Source: an uncultured Eubacterium sp. | Lineage (GTDB): Bacteria > Bacillota > Clostridia > Lachnospirales > Lachnospiraceae | Assembly: GCA_910584795.1 (NCBI GenBank) | Contig: CAJUBZ010000034.1 | Location: 1 to 8,708 of the forward strand | Direction: 5' to 3' | DNA: 8,708 nt | Shown here: piece by piece, positions 1-6,033 of the stretch | Position numbering within the stretch: position 1 is the stretch's first letter | Layout of the letters: every line of letters starts with the position of its first letter | Notes under the pieces: model-generated | Told to the model about the DNA's origin: nothing | The model's database searches: none | Seen by the model: the letters and a program-made list of their open reading frames with translations, nothing else | Made by a program: the position numbers and the translations under genes

Positions 1-31
1 AACACGAAAATTATCCTGTACGTTATTTTTT

Positions 32-62
32 TTGAAAAAGTTGTAAAGTGGTGTATTAAAAT
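32..62 (+). promoter_or_regulatory. candidate promoter of the membrane-anchored gene
   Basis: A TTGAAA at 32-37 is followed after 16 bases by TATTAA at 54-59, or after 19 bases by TAAAAT at 57-62. The spacing to TATTAA is acceptable for a vegetative sigma factor, but neither hexamer is perfect. It lies about 40 bases before a good ribosome binding site and is the only plus-strand promoter-like pair before the gene at 103. Confidence 0.3.
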
Positions 63-102
63 ATGACGATACACAATATATCAAACCAACAGGAGGATTA
101 TT

Positions 103-927
103 ATGAAAAATGAGGAAAATGATAGGTTGAGCTTAGTTTTTTCTGTAATATCAATTATCATCTCTTTAATTACATTGTTTGTTACATATAGAACATATGA
201 CGCTCAATTTAAACAAATTAAAAACCAAGAACTGCCCAATTTAAAAATATTGTCCATTAACTCTATAAAAAGCGATACTAGTAAATCTCCTTCGTTGTAT
301 GATGGTTCATATTGTCGGATAGTCAAAGGAAGCACTATTTCAAAAGAAATTATACCTGAATTTGATTTCAATAATGAGCAAATTGAACGTGGTTTCATCA
401 ATGAAATAGAATCGCATATAGGTAATAGTGAAACATATTTCACTTACTTTGGCAACAACCCATATTTAATGATTACACATGCTTCAAGTAAAGAAAATTT
501 TATTGTAGACCACTCAAATGTGGTAATAAAACTTCATAATTATGGATCAACAATAAGTGCATTGAGTATTGAATCTTTTACTGCGTATTATAAACCCGAA
601 AGTAATATTGAACCAATTACTTTTCAAGGAAACATCAACAATAAAATAACCTTAACACCAGAGGAAAATGAAAATTTTGTTTTACATTTTGATGAAGTAA
701 CAACCGATTTAAATAATTCTTTGTGTAAAATAAAACAAGAGGATTATGTAAATATTCCAAATGATATTAATTTACTTAAAACCCACATGACAGAAAACAT
801 GTTACAATATAATAAACTAGAAATAAAATTGCATTGTTGGGATTTATTTAATAACGAAACTGTTTTTAAAATCACTATTGAACATAATGGTAATTTTTTT
901 ATTAGTTATACTTCTATTCTTGATTAA
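103..927 (+). CDS. membrane-anchored protein with beta-rich soluble domain, function unknown
   Basis: 274 residues, with an AGGAGG Shine-Dalgarno 7 bases before the ATG. Residues 9-29 form one long hydrophobic segment with no cleavage site, so the protein is probably held in the membrane by an N-terminal anchor. The remaining ~245 residues are soluble. Around residues 140-182 the pattern of alternating hydrophobic residues with HNYG (145-148) and a later LTPEE turn resembles the Ig-like beta-sandwich domains found after a single transmembrane helix in many uncharacterised Firmicute proteins; this is a fold impression, not a family match. The three later cysteines have no obvious metal-binding spacing. 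It is the only plus-strand gene of the window and its codons are very AT-rich, so it may be a separate cargo gene. Function is not recognisable. The large, evenly coding frame, the strong binding site and a terminator 24 bases after the stop make it a confident gene. Confidence 0.85.
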   Translation: MKNEENDRLSLVFSVISIIISLITLFVTYRTYDAQFKQIKNQELPNLKILSINSIKSDTSKSPSLYDGSYCRIVKGSTISKEIIPEFDFNNEQIERGFINEIESHIGNSETYFTYFGNNPYLMITHASSKENFIVDHSNVVIKLHNYGSTISALSIESFTAYYKPESNIEPITFQGNINNKITLTPEENENFVLHFDEVTTDLNNSLCKIKQEDYVNIPNDINLLKTHMTENMLQYNKLEIKLHCWDLFNNETVFKITIEHNGNFFISYTSILD

Positions 928-950
928 ATTCCCGATCTACCATCATTCCA

Positions 951-997
951 CAAAAAATTTTGTGCCTTTGCCCTCGCTCACAAAGGCACTATTTTTA
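951..997. terminator. bidirectional intrinsic terminator between convergent genes
   Basis: A perfect 9-base stem, GTGCCTTTG (962-970) with CAAAGGCAC (981-989), encloses a 10-base loop. On the plus strand it is followed by ATTTTTAT. On the minus strand it is followed by four A then six T. It therefore can end the plus-strand gene that stops at 927 and the minus-strand series that stops at 1001. Confidence 0.8.
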
Positions 998-1000
998 TCT

Positions 1001-1195
1001 CTATTCCCCACCACCATTAACCAGCCTAATACAAAACTCCCCTAAATATGAAATGTCCCACAATTCACTCTCTTCCACATCATCAGCAGACAGATCCGTT
1101 TCTTTGGCTTCTAAAACAAAGTGCTGCCAGTCGATACTTGTTGCTTTATAAACTTTTCCTACTACATATATATACTTTATTTTTGTATCGTTAAT
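1001..1195 (-). CDS. small protein of 64 residues with apparent ATT start
   Basis: An open frame runs on the minus strand from the stop TAG (1001-1003) back to an in-frame TAG at 1217-1219 and contains no ATG, GTG or TTG near its beginning. A textbook AAGGAGG (1205-1211) is followed, after exactly 9 bases, by ATT (1195-1193). The same ATTAAGGAGG with the same 9-base spacing precedes the ATG of the 120-residue gene at 6396. Read from that ATT, the product begins (M)NDTKIKYIYVVGKVYK. It continues with a protein-like mix (SIDWQHFVLEAKE, ESELWDISYLGEF) and ends RLVNGGGE. The ATT overlaps the TAA of a preceding short frame, as in translational coupling. Either this is a true rare ATT start (known from infC) or a recent ATG-to-ATT change that has silenced the gene. 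The family is not recognised. Confidence 0.5.
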   Translation of the reverse strand: MNDTKIKYIYVVGKVYKATSIDWQHFVLEAKETDLSADDVEESELWDISYLGEFCIRLVNGGGE

Positions 1196-1307
1196 TCTTT
1201 GTGTCCTCCTTAATTTCTACTAAATCTTCTTCGCATATCATATTCAATATCTTCATTACATGATCATACAATTCTTTAACATCGCCTCTCTCCTTCTCAA
1301 AAATCAA
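1191..1307 (-). pseudogene. short open frame, probable remnant of a frameshifted gene
   Basis: From a TTG at 1307-1305 (or the ATG at 1256-1254) to the TAA at 1191-1193, the minus strand reads about 38 protein-like residues, including ERGDVKELYDHVMKILN and EEDLVEIKEDTKN. No ribosome binding site stands at a good distance from either start. In a neighbouring frame just upstream, positions about 1344-1309 read TGKENYEDVPYLCH before a TGA. Two adjacent frames with convincing composition suggest one older gene broken by a frameshift, but the lengths are too small for certainty. Its stop overlaps the apparent ATT start of the next frame. Confidence 0.3.
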
Positions 1308-1342
1308 TGGCAGAGATAAGGAACATCCTCATAATTCTCTTT

Positions 1343-1361
1343 ACCTGTCTAACTGACAGAC
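1343..1361 (-). other. stem-loop after the 235-residue gene
   Basis: On the minus strand GTCTGTC pairs with GACAGGT around the loop AGTTA. Five pairs are Watson-Crick and the two outer ones are G-U or U-G. On the plus strand those two are A-C and C-A mismatches, so the structure is better in the minus-strand RNA. It sits 13 bases after the stop at 1375 and has no run of T, so it is not a typical terminator. Confidence 0.4.
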
Positions 1362-1374
1362 CACTACTTCTTAA

Positions 1375-2082
1375 TCATTCCACCACCTGAATATGGCTCA
1401 CCTTTTTCGGTTTCATAATATCACCAGTCTGATTATTCCTCATAATCCCGCTTTCCCTGTCAACTGAATATGTAGGAACTCCACGTTCTTCAAAAAATTT
1501 CTCTGCAATACCTTTTCCAGTCTGCGCCCTGTATATAGCGCTCATAGCTGTAGTAAATTCAATATAAGCATGTCTCAATTCTTCATTCATATAATCCCAC
1601 AATAATTCTGATAGTTCATCTCTGCCTATTGGTTTATCCCAATCCATATCCTTTAGAACTTCCATTGTGTAGAAATAATCCTTTTCTTCCCACTTTGCAC
1701 CTTTATAATACTTTTCTATGGGAAATGTGGTTACAAAATTTTTCAATGTCAGACAGCCTAAAACGCCAAATATACTATCTATCATTTGAAAACGGTATTG
1801 ATTCTGTTTTAATGTCTTAGGTTCATCATCTATTCCCAACCTTGTATTCTCTCTTGAAACATCACGACACGAACAAATATATTTGATACCAGCGAATCCA
1901 ACCTTCGCTAATTTGTCTTGTGGCAGCTTATATAAAGTTCCATACTCTTTTGTATATCTCATAACCATATCAAAGAAATATCTTTCCCATATTTCATTTA
2001 ATTTGGCAATTTTACTGATACGATCCATATCTTGAAGTTTATCTTCATCTGTTGATTCAATCACTGTAAATTTACTGTTCAT
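1375..2082 (-). CDS. hypothetical protein, 235 residues, downstream of clpX
   Basis: The gene starts at an ATG 9 bases after GGAG and lies 47 bases after the clpX stop on the same strand, so it is probably co-transcribed with it. The protein is soluble, with no signal peptide or membrane segment. Composition suggests mainly helices: long amphipathic stretches near residues 24-48, 110-125 and 155-190, rich in aromatic residues. The C-terminal 35 residues look like a beta hairpin (YSVDRESGIMRNNQTGDIM), a pattern often seen in short beta extensions. Two cysteines close together (CSC, about residue 70) are the only notable ones. I do not recognise the family. From position alone it could be a partner, adaptor or substrate of the neighbouring unfoldase; nothing in the sequence shows that directly. 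Confidence 0.8.
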   Translation of the reverse strand: MNSKFTVIESTDEDKLQDMDRISKIAKLNEIWERYFFDMVMRYTKEYGTLYKLPQDKLAKVGFAGIKYICSCRDVSRENTRLGIDDEPKTLKQNQYRFQMIDSIFGVLGCLTLKNFVTTFPIEKYYKGAKWEEKDYFYTMEVLKDMDWDKPIGRDELSELLWDYMNEELRHAYIEFTTAMSAIYRAQTGKGIAEKFFEERGVPTYSVDRESGIMRNNQTGDIMKPKKVSHIQVVE

Positions 2083-2110
2083 ATAATATTCTCCAACTTT
2101 CTTTTTGCAG

Positions 2111-2129
2111 AGTCCGAATAATTCGGATT
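2111..2129. other. small palindrome directly after clpX
   Basis: TCCGAA (2113-2118) and TTCGGA (2122-2127) are separated by TAA. Outer bases add an A-T pair and a G-T (plus strand) or A-C (minus strand) pair. It abuts the clpX stop codon, and the 235-residue gene's binding site follows within 30 bases. There is no T tract; it may be a weak processing or attenuation hairpin. Confidence 0.35.
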
Positions 2130-3359
2130 CTACGCAATCTTTTTATTCCTACTTCCATAAACAACTGCTTCTTCTGTACCATCAATAACACCAACAGTTA
2201 CAACAACCTTTTTCACATCTGCCATATCAGGCACAGAAAACATCACATTTTGCATTGCTTTTTCAATGATGCTTCTCAATCCCCTTGCGCCTATTTCCTT
2301 CTTAATTGCTAATTCAGCAATTCTTTTCAGTGCATCTTCATCAAATTCCAGCTTTACACTATCCATAGCAAGTAATTCCTGATACTGTTTTGTTAGCGCA
2401 TTTTTCGGCTCTGTAAGTATCCTGACAAGATCTGCTTCAGATAGCGGATTTAATGTTGTTACAACTGGTAATCTACCGATCAATTCAGGCATAAGACCGT
2501 ATTTGACTAAATCCTTCTGTTGCACATCTGATATATCCATGTTATCGTTATCACCGATACCTTTAATGTCAGCACCAAATCCAATTGGTTTACTGTCATT
2601 CCTTCTATTTATAATCTTCTCCAATCCATCAAATGCCCCTCCGCAAATAAACAAAATATTGCTTGTATCAATATCTACACATTCCCCTTGTGGATGTTTT
2701 CTGCCACCAGATAAAGGAACTCTTACAACACTACCTTCAATTATCTTTAGTAATGCCTGTTGTACGCCTTCGCCTGAAACATCACGAGTGATGGACATAT
2801 TCTCGCCTTTCCTTGCAATCTTATCAATCTCATCAATATAGACAATCCCCTTTTCAGCTAATTTATTGTCATAGTTCGCATTCTGTAATAATGTCAGAAG
2901 AATATTTTCCACGTCTTCGCCCACATAACCCGCCTCCGTCAGTGAAGTGGCATCAGCGATAGAAAAAGGAACTCCCAAAAACTTTGCCAAACTTTGTGCT
3001 AAATATGTCTTACCACTTCCAGTAGAACCAATCATTAATATATTTGATTTCTGAATCTCTACATCTGACTTTTTATTCTGTCTTAGTCTTTTATAGTGAT
3101 TATAAACTGCAACTGATAGTGTTTTCTTTGCTTCATCCTGACCAACAACATACAAATCTAAATGCGCTTTAATCTGTGATGGAGTTGCCAATTGCATATT
3201 TTCAGAGATTTCGTCCTCTTCATCTTCATCCAATACTTTATAGGCTTCTTTCACACATTCGTTACAAATACATCCTCCAAATTTACCTTTTAATAGTCTA
3301 TTTACTTCTAATTTTGTCTTACCACATATAAAACAAAATTCTTGTTTTTTATTTGCCAT
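2130..3359 (-). CDS. clpX: ClpX-type AAA+ protein unfoldase, element-borne copy
   Basis: ATP-dependent unfoldase that in the ClpX family forms a hexamer, threads proteins through its pore and either remodels them or feeds them to ClpP; cytoplasmic. At 409 residues it is full length. The N-terminal zinc domain has C9, C12, C32 and C35. The AAA+ core has Walker A GSTGSGKT (111-118), pore loop GYVG (144-147), Walker B YIDEID (174-179), the RKH loop (220-222), the ClpP-docking IGF loop (259-261), the arginine-finger region GRLP (295-298) and sensor 2 GARGLR (357-362). All key residues are present, so it should be active and able to dock ClpP. Small departures are Ser instead of the usual Pro in Walker A and Ile before GARGLR where Thr is common. 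No clpP, tig or lon is nearby, so this is not the usual chromosomal clpX setting. The AAGGAG lies 12 bases before the ATG, a rather long spacing. The leader contains hairpins (3401-3450). Confidence 0.95.
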   Translation of the reverse strand: MANKKQEFCFICGKTKLEVNRLLKGKFGGCICNECVKEAYKVLDEDEEDEISENMQLATPSQIKAHLDLYVVGQDEAKKTLSVAVYNHYKRLRQNKKSDVEIQKSNILMIGSTGSGKTYLAQSLAKFLGVPFSIADATSLTEAGYVGEDVENILLTLLQNANYDNKLAEKGIVYIDEIDKIARKGENMSITRDVSGEGVQQALLKIIEGSVVRVPLSGGRKHPQGECVDIDTSNILFICGGAFDGLEKIINRRNDSKPIGFGADIKGIGDNDNMDISDVQQKDLVKYGLMPELIGRLPVVTTLNPLSEADLVRILTEPKNALTKQYQELLAMDSVKLEFDEDALKRIAELAIKKEIGARGLRSIIEKAMQNVMFSVPDMADVKKVVVTVGVIDGTEEAVVYGSRNKKIA

Positions 3360-3400
3360 ATATATTCATTTCTCCTTATCCAAAAATTCTACACTTGTGA

Positions 3401-3450
3401 GCAATCTCTGATTGCGAACAATGGCATGAGCTGCAACGCAGCGATTGCCA
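3401..3450 (-). promoter_or_regulatory. structured leader before clpX with competing hairpins
   Basis: Two stem-loops lie in the 93-base spacer. GCAATC (3401-3406) pairs with GATTGC (3410-3415) around a 3-base loop. TGGCA/GCTGC (3422-3426, 3430-3434) pairs with GCAGC/TGCCA (3438-3442, 3446-3450), with a 3x3 internal loop. In the minus-strand RNA the sequence GCAATC occurs twice, in each hairpin once, so the following GATTGC could pair with either copy. Mutually exclusive pairing of this kind is typical of attenuators, but there is no strong T tract and no known riboswitch is recognised. Confidence 0.4.
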
Positions 3451-3452
3451 GA

Positions 3453-3638
3453 TTATCTTAGACCATCAAACGTATAGTTAAGAAACGCATCATTCCTTTG
3501 TTGACGATATTCGCAATTTTCAATATCCCCTGGGCAATCTCCTACATATTTGCCATATGGACAATCACCATTTGTACAACGGGTATTTCCAGTTATAGTA
3601 ACAATGTCATCTCCATGTTGAATAAATCTTTGTTCCAT
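3453..3638 (-). CDS. four-cysteine small protein, possible zinc binding
   Basis: 61 residues, starting at an ATG preceded by AAAGGGA. It begins 16 bases after the stop of the winged-helix gene and ends 93 bases before clpX, so it belongs to the same transcript. The middle contains C21, C26, C35 and C42 (CTNGDCPYGKYVGDCPGD followed by IENCEYR). The spacing C-X4-C-X8-C-X6-C could hold a single zinc ion, although it is not a standard zinc ribbon. The ends are acidic to neutral and there is no signal peptide, so four reduced cysteines in a cytoplasmic protein favour metal binding over disulfides. The family is not recognised. Possible roles include a nucleic-acid-binding or adaptor peptide; position between an initiator-like gene and clpX is the only hint. 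Confidence 0.7.
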   Translation of the reverse strand: MEQRFIQHGDDIVTITGNTRCTNGDCPYGKYVGDCPGDIENCEYRQQRNDAFLNYTFDGLR

Positions 3639-3654
3639 ATCTTATTTCCCTTTC

Positions 3655-4467
3655 TCAACTCGCAAACCTATAATTCCCACTTTTCATAGGACAAAACTCT
3701 TTAACCCCATATACCTCAAGCATCTTGTTCATTGCCCATTCAATCTCCTGTTGATAACCTTCTTTATTCAGCACATATATATTAGGTACATTCTGCGGAG
3801 GTTTATTTACATCCTTTTGTACACTACCTACTTCTCTTTTTACAAGTAAAGCTGGTATATCACCAGTAGGCGTAGTCAAATAATCCATACATTTATTAAT
3901 TGTATCTTTTGACATTGAAAGTTCCTTAGACATATTCTCTATGCTTCTGAAGAATGCTTCTGGATAATTTTTTGCATTTGGCATATTAGATCCGTCATCA
4001 TTCCTTTTACGACATCCTATGTATGAGTTAATATATAAAAATGCCATAAGTATATTTTCTCTGTTTAGTGAAGCATCTGCCATCATGATAACTTCATACT
4101 GTGAAGATGTTATCTTTCCAAATTTATCAGGATAATCGAAATTTTCAGGGATAATTTTTATCTCAATAGCTGTATCATAAGATGCTGCGTCTAAATCCTG
4201 ATCAATTTCAATCATTTTATTGTTAATCATATATTCCAAGATATCTAATATTTCATATACGGCTTTAGGCTTATTCTTGTTTGTTTTATACCCATAAAAA
4301 TTCAGAACCTTACGAAGCGTTATCCAACTGTAATCTTCATATGACCTATATTTGTCAATAAGGATATAGATAATATAGAATTTTCGGCTAATTCCAAAAT
4401 CTTTCCTAATATTGCATTGTATATATTTGTTTGGGAATCTTGTAAAATATTCTTTTTTATGCTCCAT
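3655..4467 (-). CDS. two-winged-helix protein resembling plasmid or phage replication initiators
   Basis: 270 residues from the ATG at 4467-4465, preceded by AAAGG and GGTAGG; a TTG one codon upstream is possible but less likely. Residues about 25-90 form an N-terminal winged-helix-like unit (FGISRKFYIIYILIDKY, then WITLRKVLNFYGY and a helix ending before NKMIEI). A second unit spans about 125-235. It includes a clear helix-turn-helix (SIENMSKELSMSKDTINKCM) followed by a wing with LLVKREVG and a final strand NIYVLN. The sequence pattern IS-x-K-F-Y near the N-terminus, two winged helices in tandem and a closing NIYVL are features I associate with replication initiators and phage replisome organisers of Firmicutes; this is resemblance, not a firm family assignment. 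It heads the cluster with the four-cysteine gene and clpX. The inverted repeat at 4494-4572 in front of it is a plausible binding site for autoregulation or origin function. Confidence 0.7.
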   Translation of the reverse strand: MEHKKEYFTRFPNKYIQCNIRKDFGISRKFYIIYILIDKYRSYEDYSWITLRKVLNFYGYKTNKNKPKAVYEILDILEYMINNKMIEIDQDLDAASYDTAIEIKIIPENFDYPDKFGKITSSQYEVIMMADASLNRENILMAFLYINSYIGCRKRNDDGSNMPNAKNYPEAFFRSIENMSKELSMSKDTINKCMDYLTTPTGDIPALLVKREVGSVQKDVNKPPQNVPNIYVLNKEGYQQEIEWAMNKMLEVYGVKEFCPMKSGNYRFAS

Positions 4468-4493
4468 CAATACCTACCTTTCCAATCACGAGC

Positions 4494-4572
4494 GTTCAGT
4501 AAACAAGGAAAAAGTATAGTCTGTTTTTCATTTATCTAAAATTTGACAAGGATAGAACCTTGTTTGCTGAAC
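4494..4572. promoter_or_regulatory. 15-base inverted repeat bracketing a candidate promoter
   Basis: GTTCAGTAAACAAGG (4494-4508) and CCTTGTTTGCTGAAC (4558-4572) are inverted copies with a single difference, 64 bases apart (about six helical turns). A third half-copy, ACAAGG (4546-4551), makes a tight hairpin with the second arm. On the minus strand a TATACT (4518-4513) lies between the arms, about 45 bases before the start of the winged-helix gene, in the right place for a -10 element. A convincing -35 was not found. It could be an operator or an origin-like binding site. Confidence 0.45.
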
Positions 4573-4603
4573 TGAATAAAGATATAACCTATTTATAAAG
4601 ACA

Positions 4604-4642
4604 GACATATTCCGTGCCATATTCCGCTACGCTACATATGTC
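4604..4642. repeat. short direct and inverted repeats in the gene-poor spacer 4468-4766
   Basis: CATATTCCG occurs twice, 12 bases apart (4606-4614 and 4618-4626). GACATAT (4604-4610) and ATATGTC (4636-4642) are perfect inverted copies around them. The rest of this spacer (4643-4766) is A/T-rich. It holds only a 12-codon frame (4661-4699) and no gene I can support. The spacer with the 4494-4572 repeat could include a promoter or an origin. Confidence 0.35.
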
Positions 4643-4766
4643 ACTCCATAAATAACTTTTTTATTGTTTATGGTTGATGTATTTAATTATTTCTTCCATA
4701 CCAATATCTAAAAATAAATTTTCTATATACCTTTTTTATTACAATATTTATTTATAATGACTGTAA

Positions 4767-5117
4767 CTATATCCTCATCCCAACACATTCAAATTGAAAT
4801 TTCATTCCATTTTTTAATATAACCACTACTCTTTCTGATATTTTGAGATTATCATTCTTATCAGCTTCTTCATAACAAGACATAACTTCATTATATGGAA
4901 TTGAAAAGTCATTGTATCTTACGTCATAATTTTCATCTTTATCCCATTTTATTGTGATTTTTTCATCATTTGCTTTGTATATCCGATCTGATGTAATAAA
5001 AATTTTTCCTATTTTTCTGTTGGTAATTGCATTATTTATGTACAATTCAACTGCATAATTCTTGTTTCTCTCTAAAAATCCACCTAAAATACTTTCTATT
5101 TTTTCTTTCATTGTCAT
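4767..5117 (-). CDS. small beta-rich protein, member of a local four-gene family (116 residues)
   Basis: The longest frame reaches 5162, but GGAGG (5127-5131) stands 9 bases before the ATG at 5117, so the product starts MTMKEK and has 116 residues. Predicted layout is an N-terminal helix ending in GGFLE, then several beta strands. The C-terminal part reads SIPYNEVMSCYEE, then a strand pair RVVVILKNGMKFQFE. The helix-to-GFL start, the YNEV-x-x-C segment and the closing K-N-G-x-x-x-x-x pattern match the 120-residue protein encoded at 6034-6396 over the whole length, and more weakly the 123- and 117-residue proteins. It is acidic-to-neutral, soluble and has no known motif. It is the last gene of the minus-strand series that begins at 8614, before the long spacer at 4468-4766. 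Function unknown. Confidence 0.8.
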   Translation of the reverse strand: MTMKEKIESILGGFLERNKNYAVELYINNAITNRKIGKIFITSDRIYKANDEKITIKWDKDENYDVRYNDFSIPYNEVMSCYEEADKNDNLKISERVVVILKNGMKFQFECVGMRI

Positions 5118-5135
5118 TGATTTATTCCTCCAATC

Positions 5136-5158
5136 TGTTTGAGTAGATGTTTCAAACA
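5136..5158 (-). other. stem-loop immediately upstream of a ribosome binding site
   Basis: TGTTTGA (5136-5142) pairs perfectly with TCAAACA (5152-5158) around a 9-base loop. It lies between the stop at 5181 and the GGAGG at 5127-5131 of the 116-residue gene. It could influence translation or mark an RNA end. No T tract follows on the minus strand. Confidence 0.35.
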
Positions 5159-5180
5159 ACAAATTCCATCACTTGATTTT

Positions 5181-5528
5181 CTATTCCTCAAAAATCGTTT
5201 CTCTCAGCTTTTTATCAATATCTTTTGCAGATACACCATCACAAACAGCGCATTCAACACGATAATATTCTTCCATAAACTGATTCCTCATCCCGCATTC
5301 AATGAGAAGGCTATTTATGCCTGTAACTTCATAATAGAAATCAATCGCATCTTTAAATATGGTTTCATTCATGAATTGAATAGACTTTATGAATTTATTT
5401 GGTGTGATCTGATTTGTTTCTGTCATATCGGCACTGAATTTAGTCTTACACTCCACGCTATCTACAGAAATCATCTTATTTTCAACAACTTCAACTAAAT
5501 TAGATACATCTGTTATTCGTCTGCTCAT
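5181..5528 (-). CDS. hypothetical helical protein, 115 residues
   Basis: The ATG at 5528 lies 4 bases after the TAA of the preceding gene. Its AAGGAG is embedded in that gene's last codons, so translation of the two is very likely coupled. The protein is mostly helical by composition. The N-terminal 40 residues are polar (SNLVEVVENKMISVDSVE), the middle carries aromatic residues (FIKSIQFMNETIF, DAIDFYYEV), and the C-terminal third is acidic with two cysteines (VECAVCDG). It ends KKLRETIFEE. There is no signal peptide, membrane segment or known motif. Small acidic helical proteins of this sort are often partners of another protein, and the tight coupling to the 123-residue gene makes that protein the first candidate. 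Confidence 0.75.
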   Translation of the reverse strand: MSRRITDVSNLVEVVENKMISVDSVECKTKFSADMTETNQITPNKFIKSIQFMNETIFKDAIDFYYEVTGINSLLIECGMRNQFMEEYYRVECAVCDGVSAKDIDKKLRETIFEE

Positions 5529-5532
5529 GTAA

Positions 5533-5904
5533 TTACTTCTCCTTTTTCATTGAATTTAATCTACCACCAACAACCGTAATCAATAAATCAGAACTATTCC
5601 CATCAAAAGCAATCCTGTAATTTTTGTCATTCTCATAGGAATATAAAGCAAATATAATATTCTCTGACAAACCAATATTTATATGTGGATCATACTCAAA
5701 TATTGTTATTGTCCTTTGACTATTTTCGATTAATATGTTTGCATTCATGGCACCAATGACAAAATCTCCATTTTCTGAGAATGGATGTATATTAATTCTC
5801 TTTCCGCTTACTTCATTACTAAATTCTTCAAATGATAGTTCCTGTAATTCGTCTGTTGGCACTTCCAGAAGTTCAGGTATACTGTAATTGCTAAAATCTG
5901 TCAT
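5533..5904 (-). CDS. small beta-rich protein, local family member (123 residues)
   Basis: AAGGAG stands 8 bases before the ATG. An acidic helical N-terminus (IPELLEVPTDELQELSFEEF) leads into a chain of predicted beta strands. The C-terminal block INIGLSENIIFALYS, then NYRIAFDGNSSDLLI, resembles the 117-residue protein (VTLDEDVVEAIEES, then TYTIIFTVAMADVDI). Both share a hydrophobic pair, a gap of polar residues, Y-x-I-x-F, and then a D-hydrophobic pair. A short basic tail MKKEK doubles as the binding site of the next gene. No catalytic motif, signal peptide or membrane segment is seen. The spacer before it carries a palindrome and a stem-loop. Function is unknown; the overall shape would fit a small binding or inhibitor protein, but that is only inference. 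Confidence 0.8.
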   Translation of the reverse strand: MTDFSNYSIPELLEVPTDELQELSFEEFSNEVSGKRINIHPFSENGDFVIGAMNANILIENSQRTITIFEYDPHINIGLSENIIFALYSYENDKNYRIAFDGNSSDLLITVVGGRLNSMKKEK

Positions 5905-5946
5905 AATCTTTTCTCCTTCGTTGCACTTAATCTGAAAAACACTGTC

Positions 5947-5962
5947 AACATACTGTTATGTT
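5947..5962. promoter_or_regulatory. small palindrome with overlapping TTGACA
   Basis: AACATA (5947-5952) and TATGTT (5957-5962) are perfect inverted copies separated by 4 bases. On the minus strand a TTGACA (5948-5943) overlaps one arm, which suggests an operator on a -35 element for the 123-residue gene. No good -10 hexamer is found 16-18 bases further on, so promoter function is uncertain. Confidence 0.3.
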
Positions 5963-5990
5963 CGTGTAAATCTCTTGCAACCGCTATGTA

Positions 5991-6026
5991 ATTGGCAAAT
6001 CATGAAATCAATCATGATCTGCCAAC
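5991..6026 (-). other. long intergenic stem-loop after the 120-residue gene
   Basis: Arms TTGGCA-A-ATCATGA (5992-6005) and TCATGAT-C-TGCCAA (6012-6025) enclose a 6-base loop. On the plus strand the inner A-C and the outer A-C are mismatches. On the minus strand both become G-U, which gives a continuous 15-pair stem. It begins 8 bases after the stop codon. No U run follows, so it is not a standard terminator; RNA stabilisation or processing is more likely. Confidence 0.6.
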
Positions 6027-6033
6027 ATTGATA

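Noticed and set aside
960..1151. Plus-strand open frame of 63 codons
   Set aside because: It begins inside the terminator stem, has no binding site, and lies opposite the protein-like minus-strand frame at 1001-1195.
2503..2841. Plus-strand open frame of 112 codons
   Set aside because: Entirely opposite the coding sequence of clpX and low in complexity; no binding site.
4606..4626. CATATTCCG copies as replication iterons or CRISPR repeats
   Set aside because: Only two 9-base copies; no array and no spacers of regular length.
4661..4699. 12-codon minus-strand frame reading MEEIIKYINHKQ
   Set aside because: Too short and without a binding site; may be a remnant, but cannot be supported.
5118..5162. 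Extended N-terminus (15 more residues) for the 116-residue protein
   Set aside because: GGAGG fits the ATG at 5117 with 9-base spacing; the upstream ATG has no such site, and the extension overlaps a hairpin.
5139..5498. Plus-strand open frame of 119 codons
   Set aside because: It is antisense to the well-supported 115-residue gene, has no Shine-Dalgarno, and its composition (runs of Phe, Ile and Asn) is that of a shadow frame.
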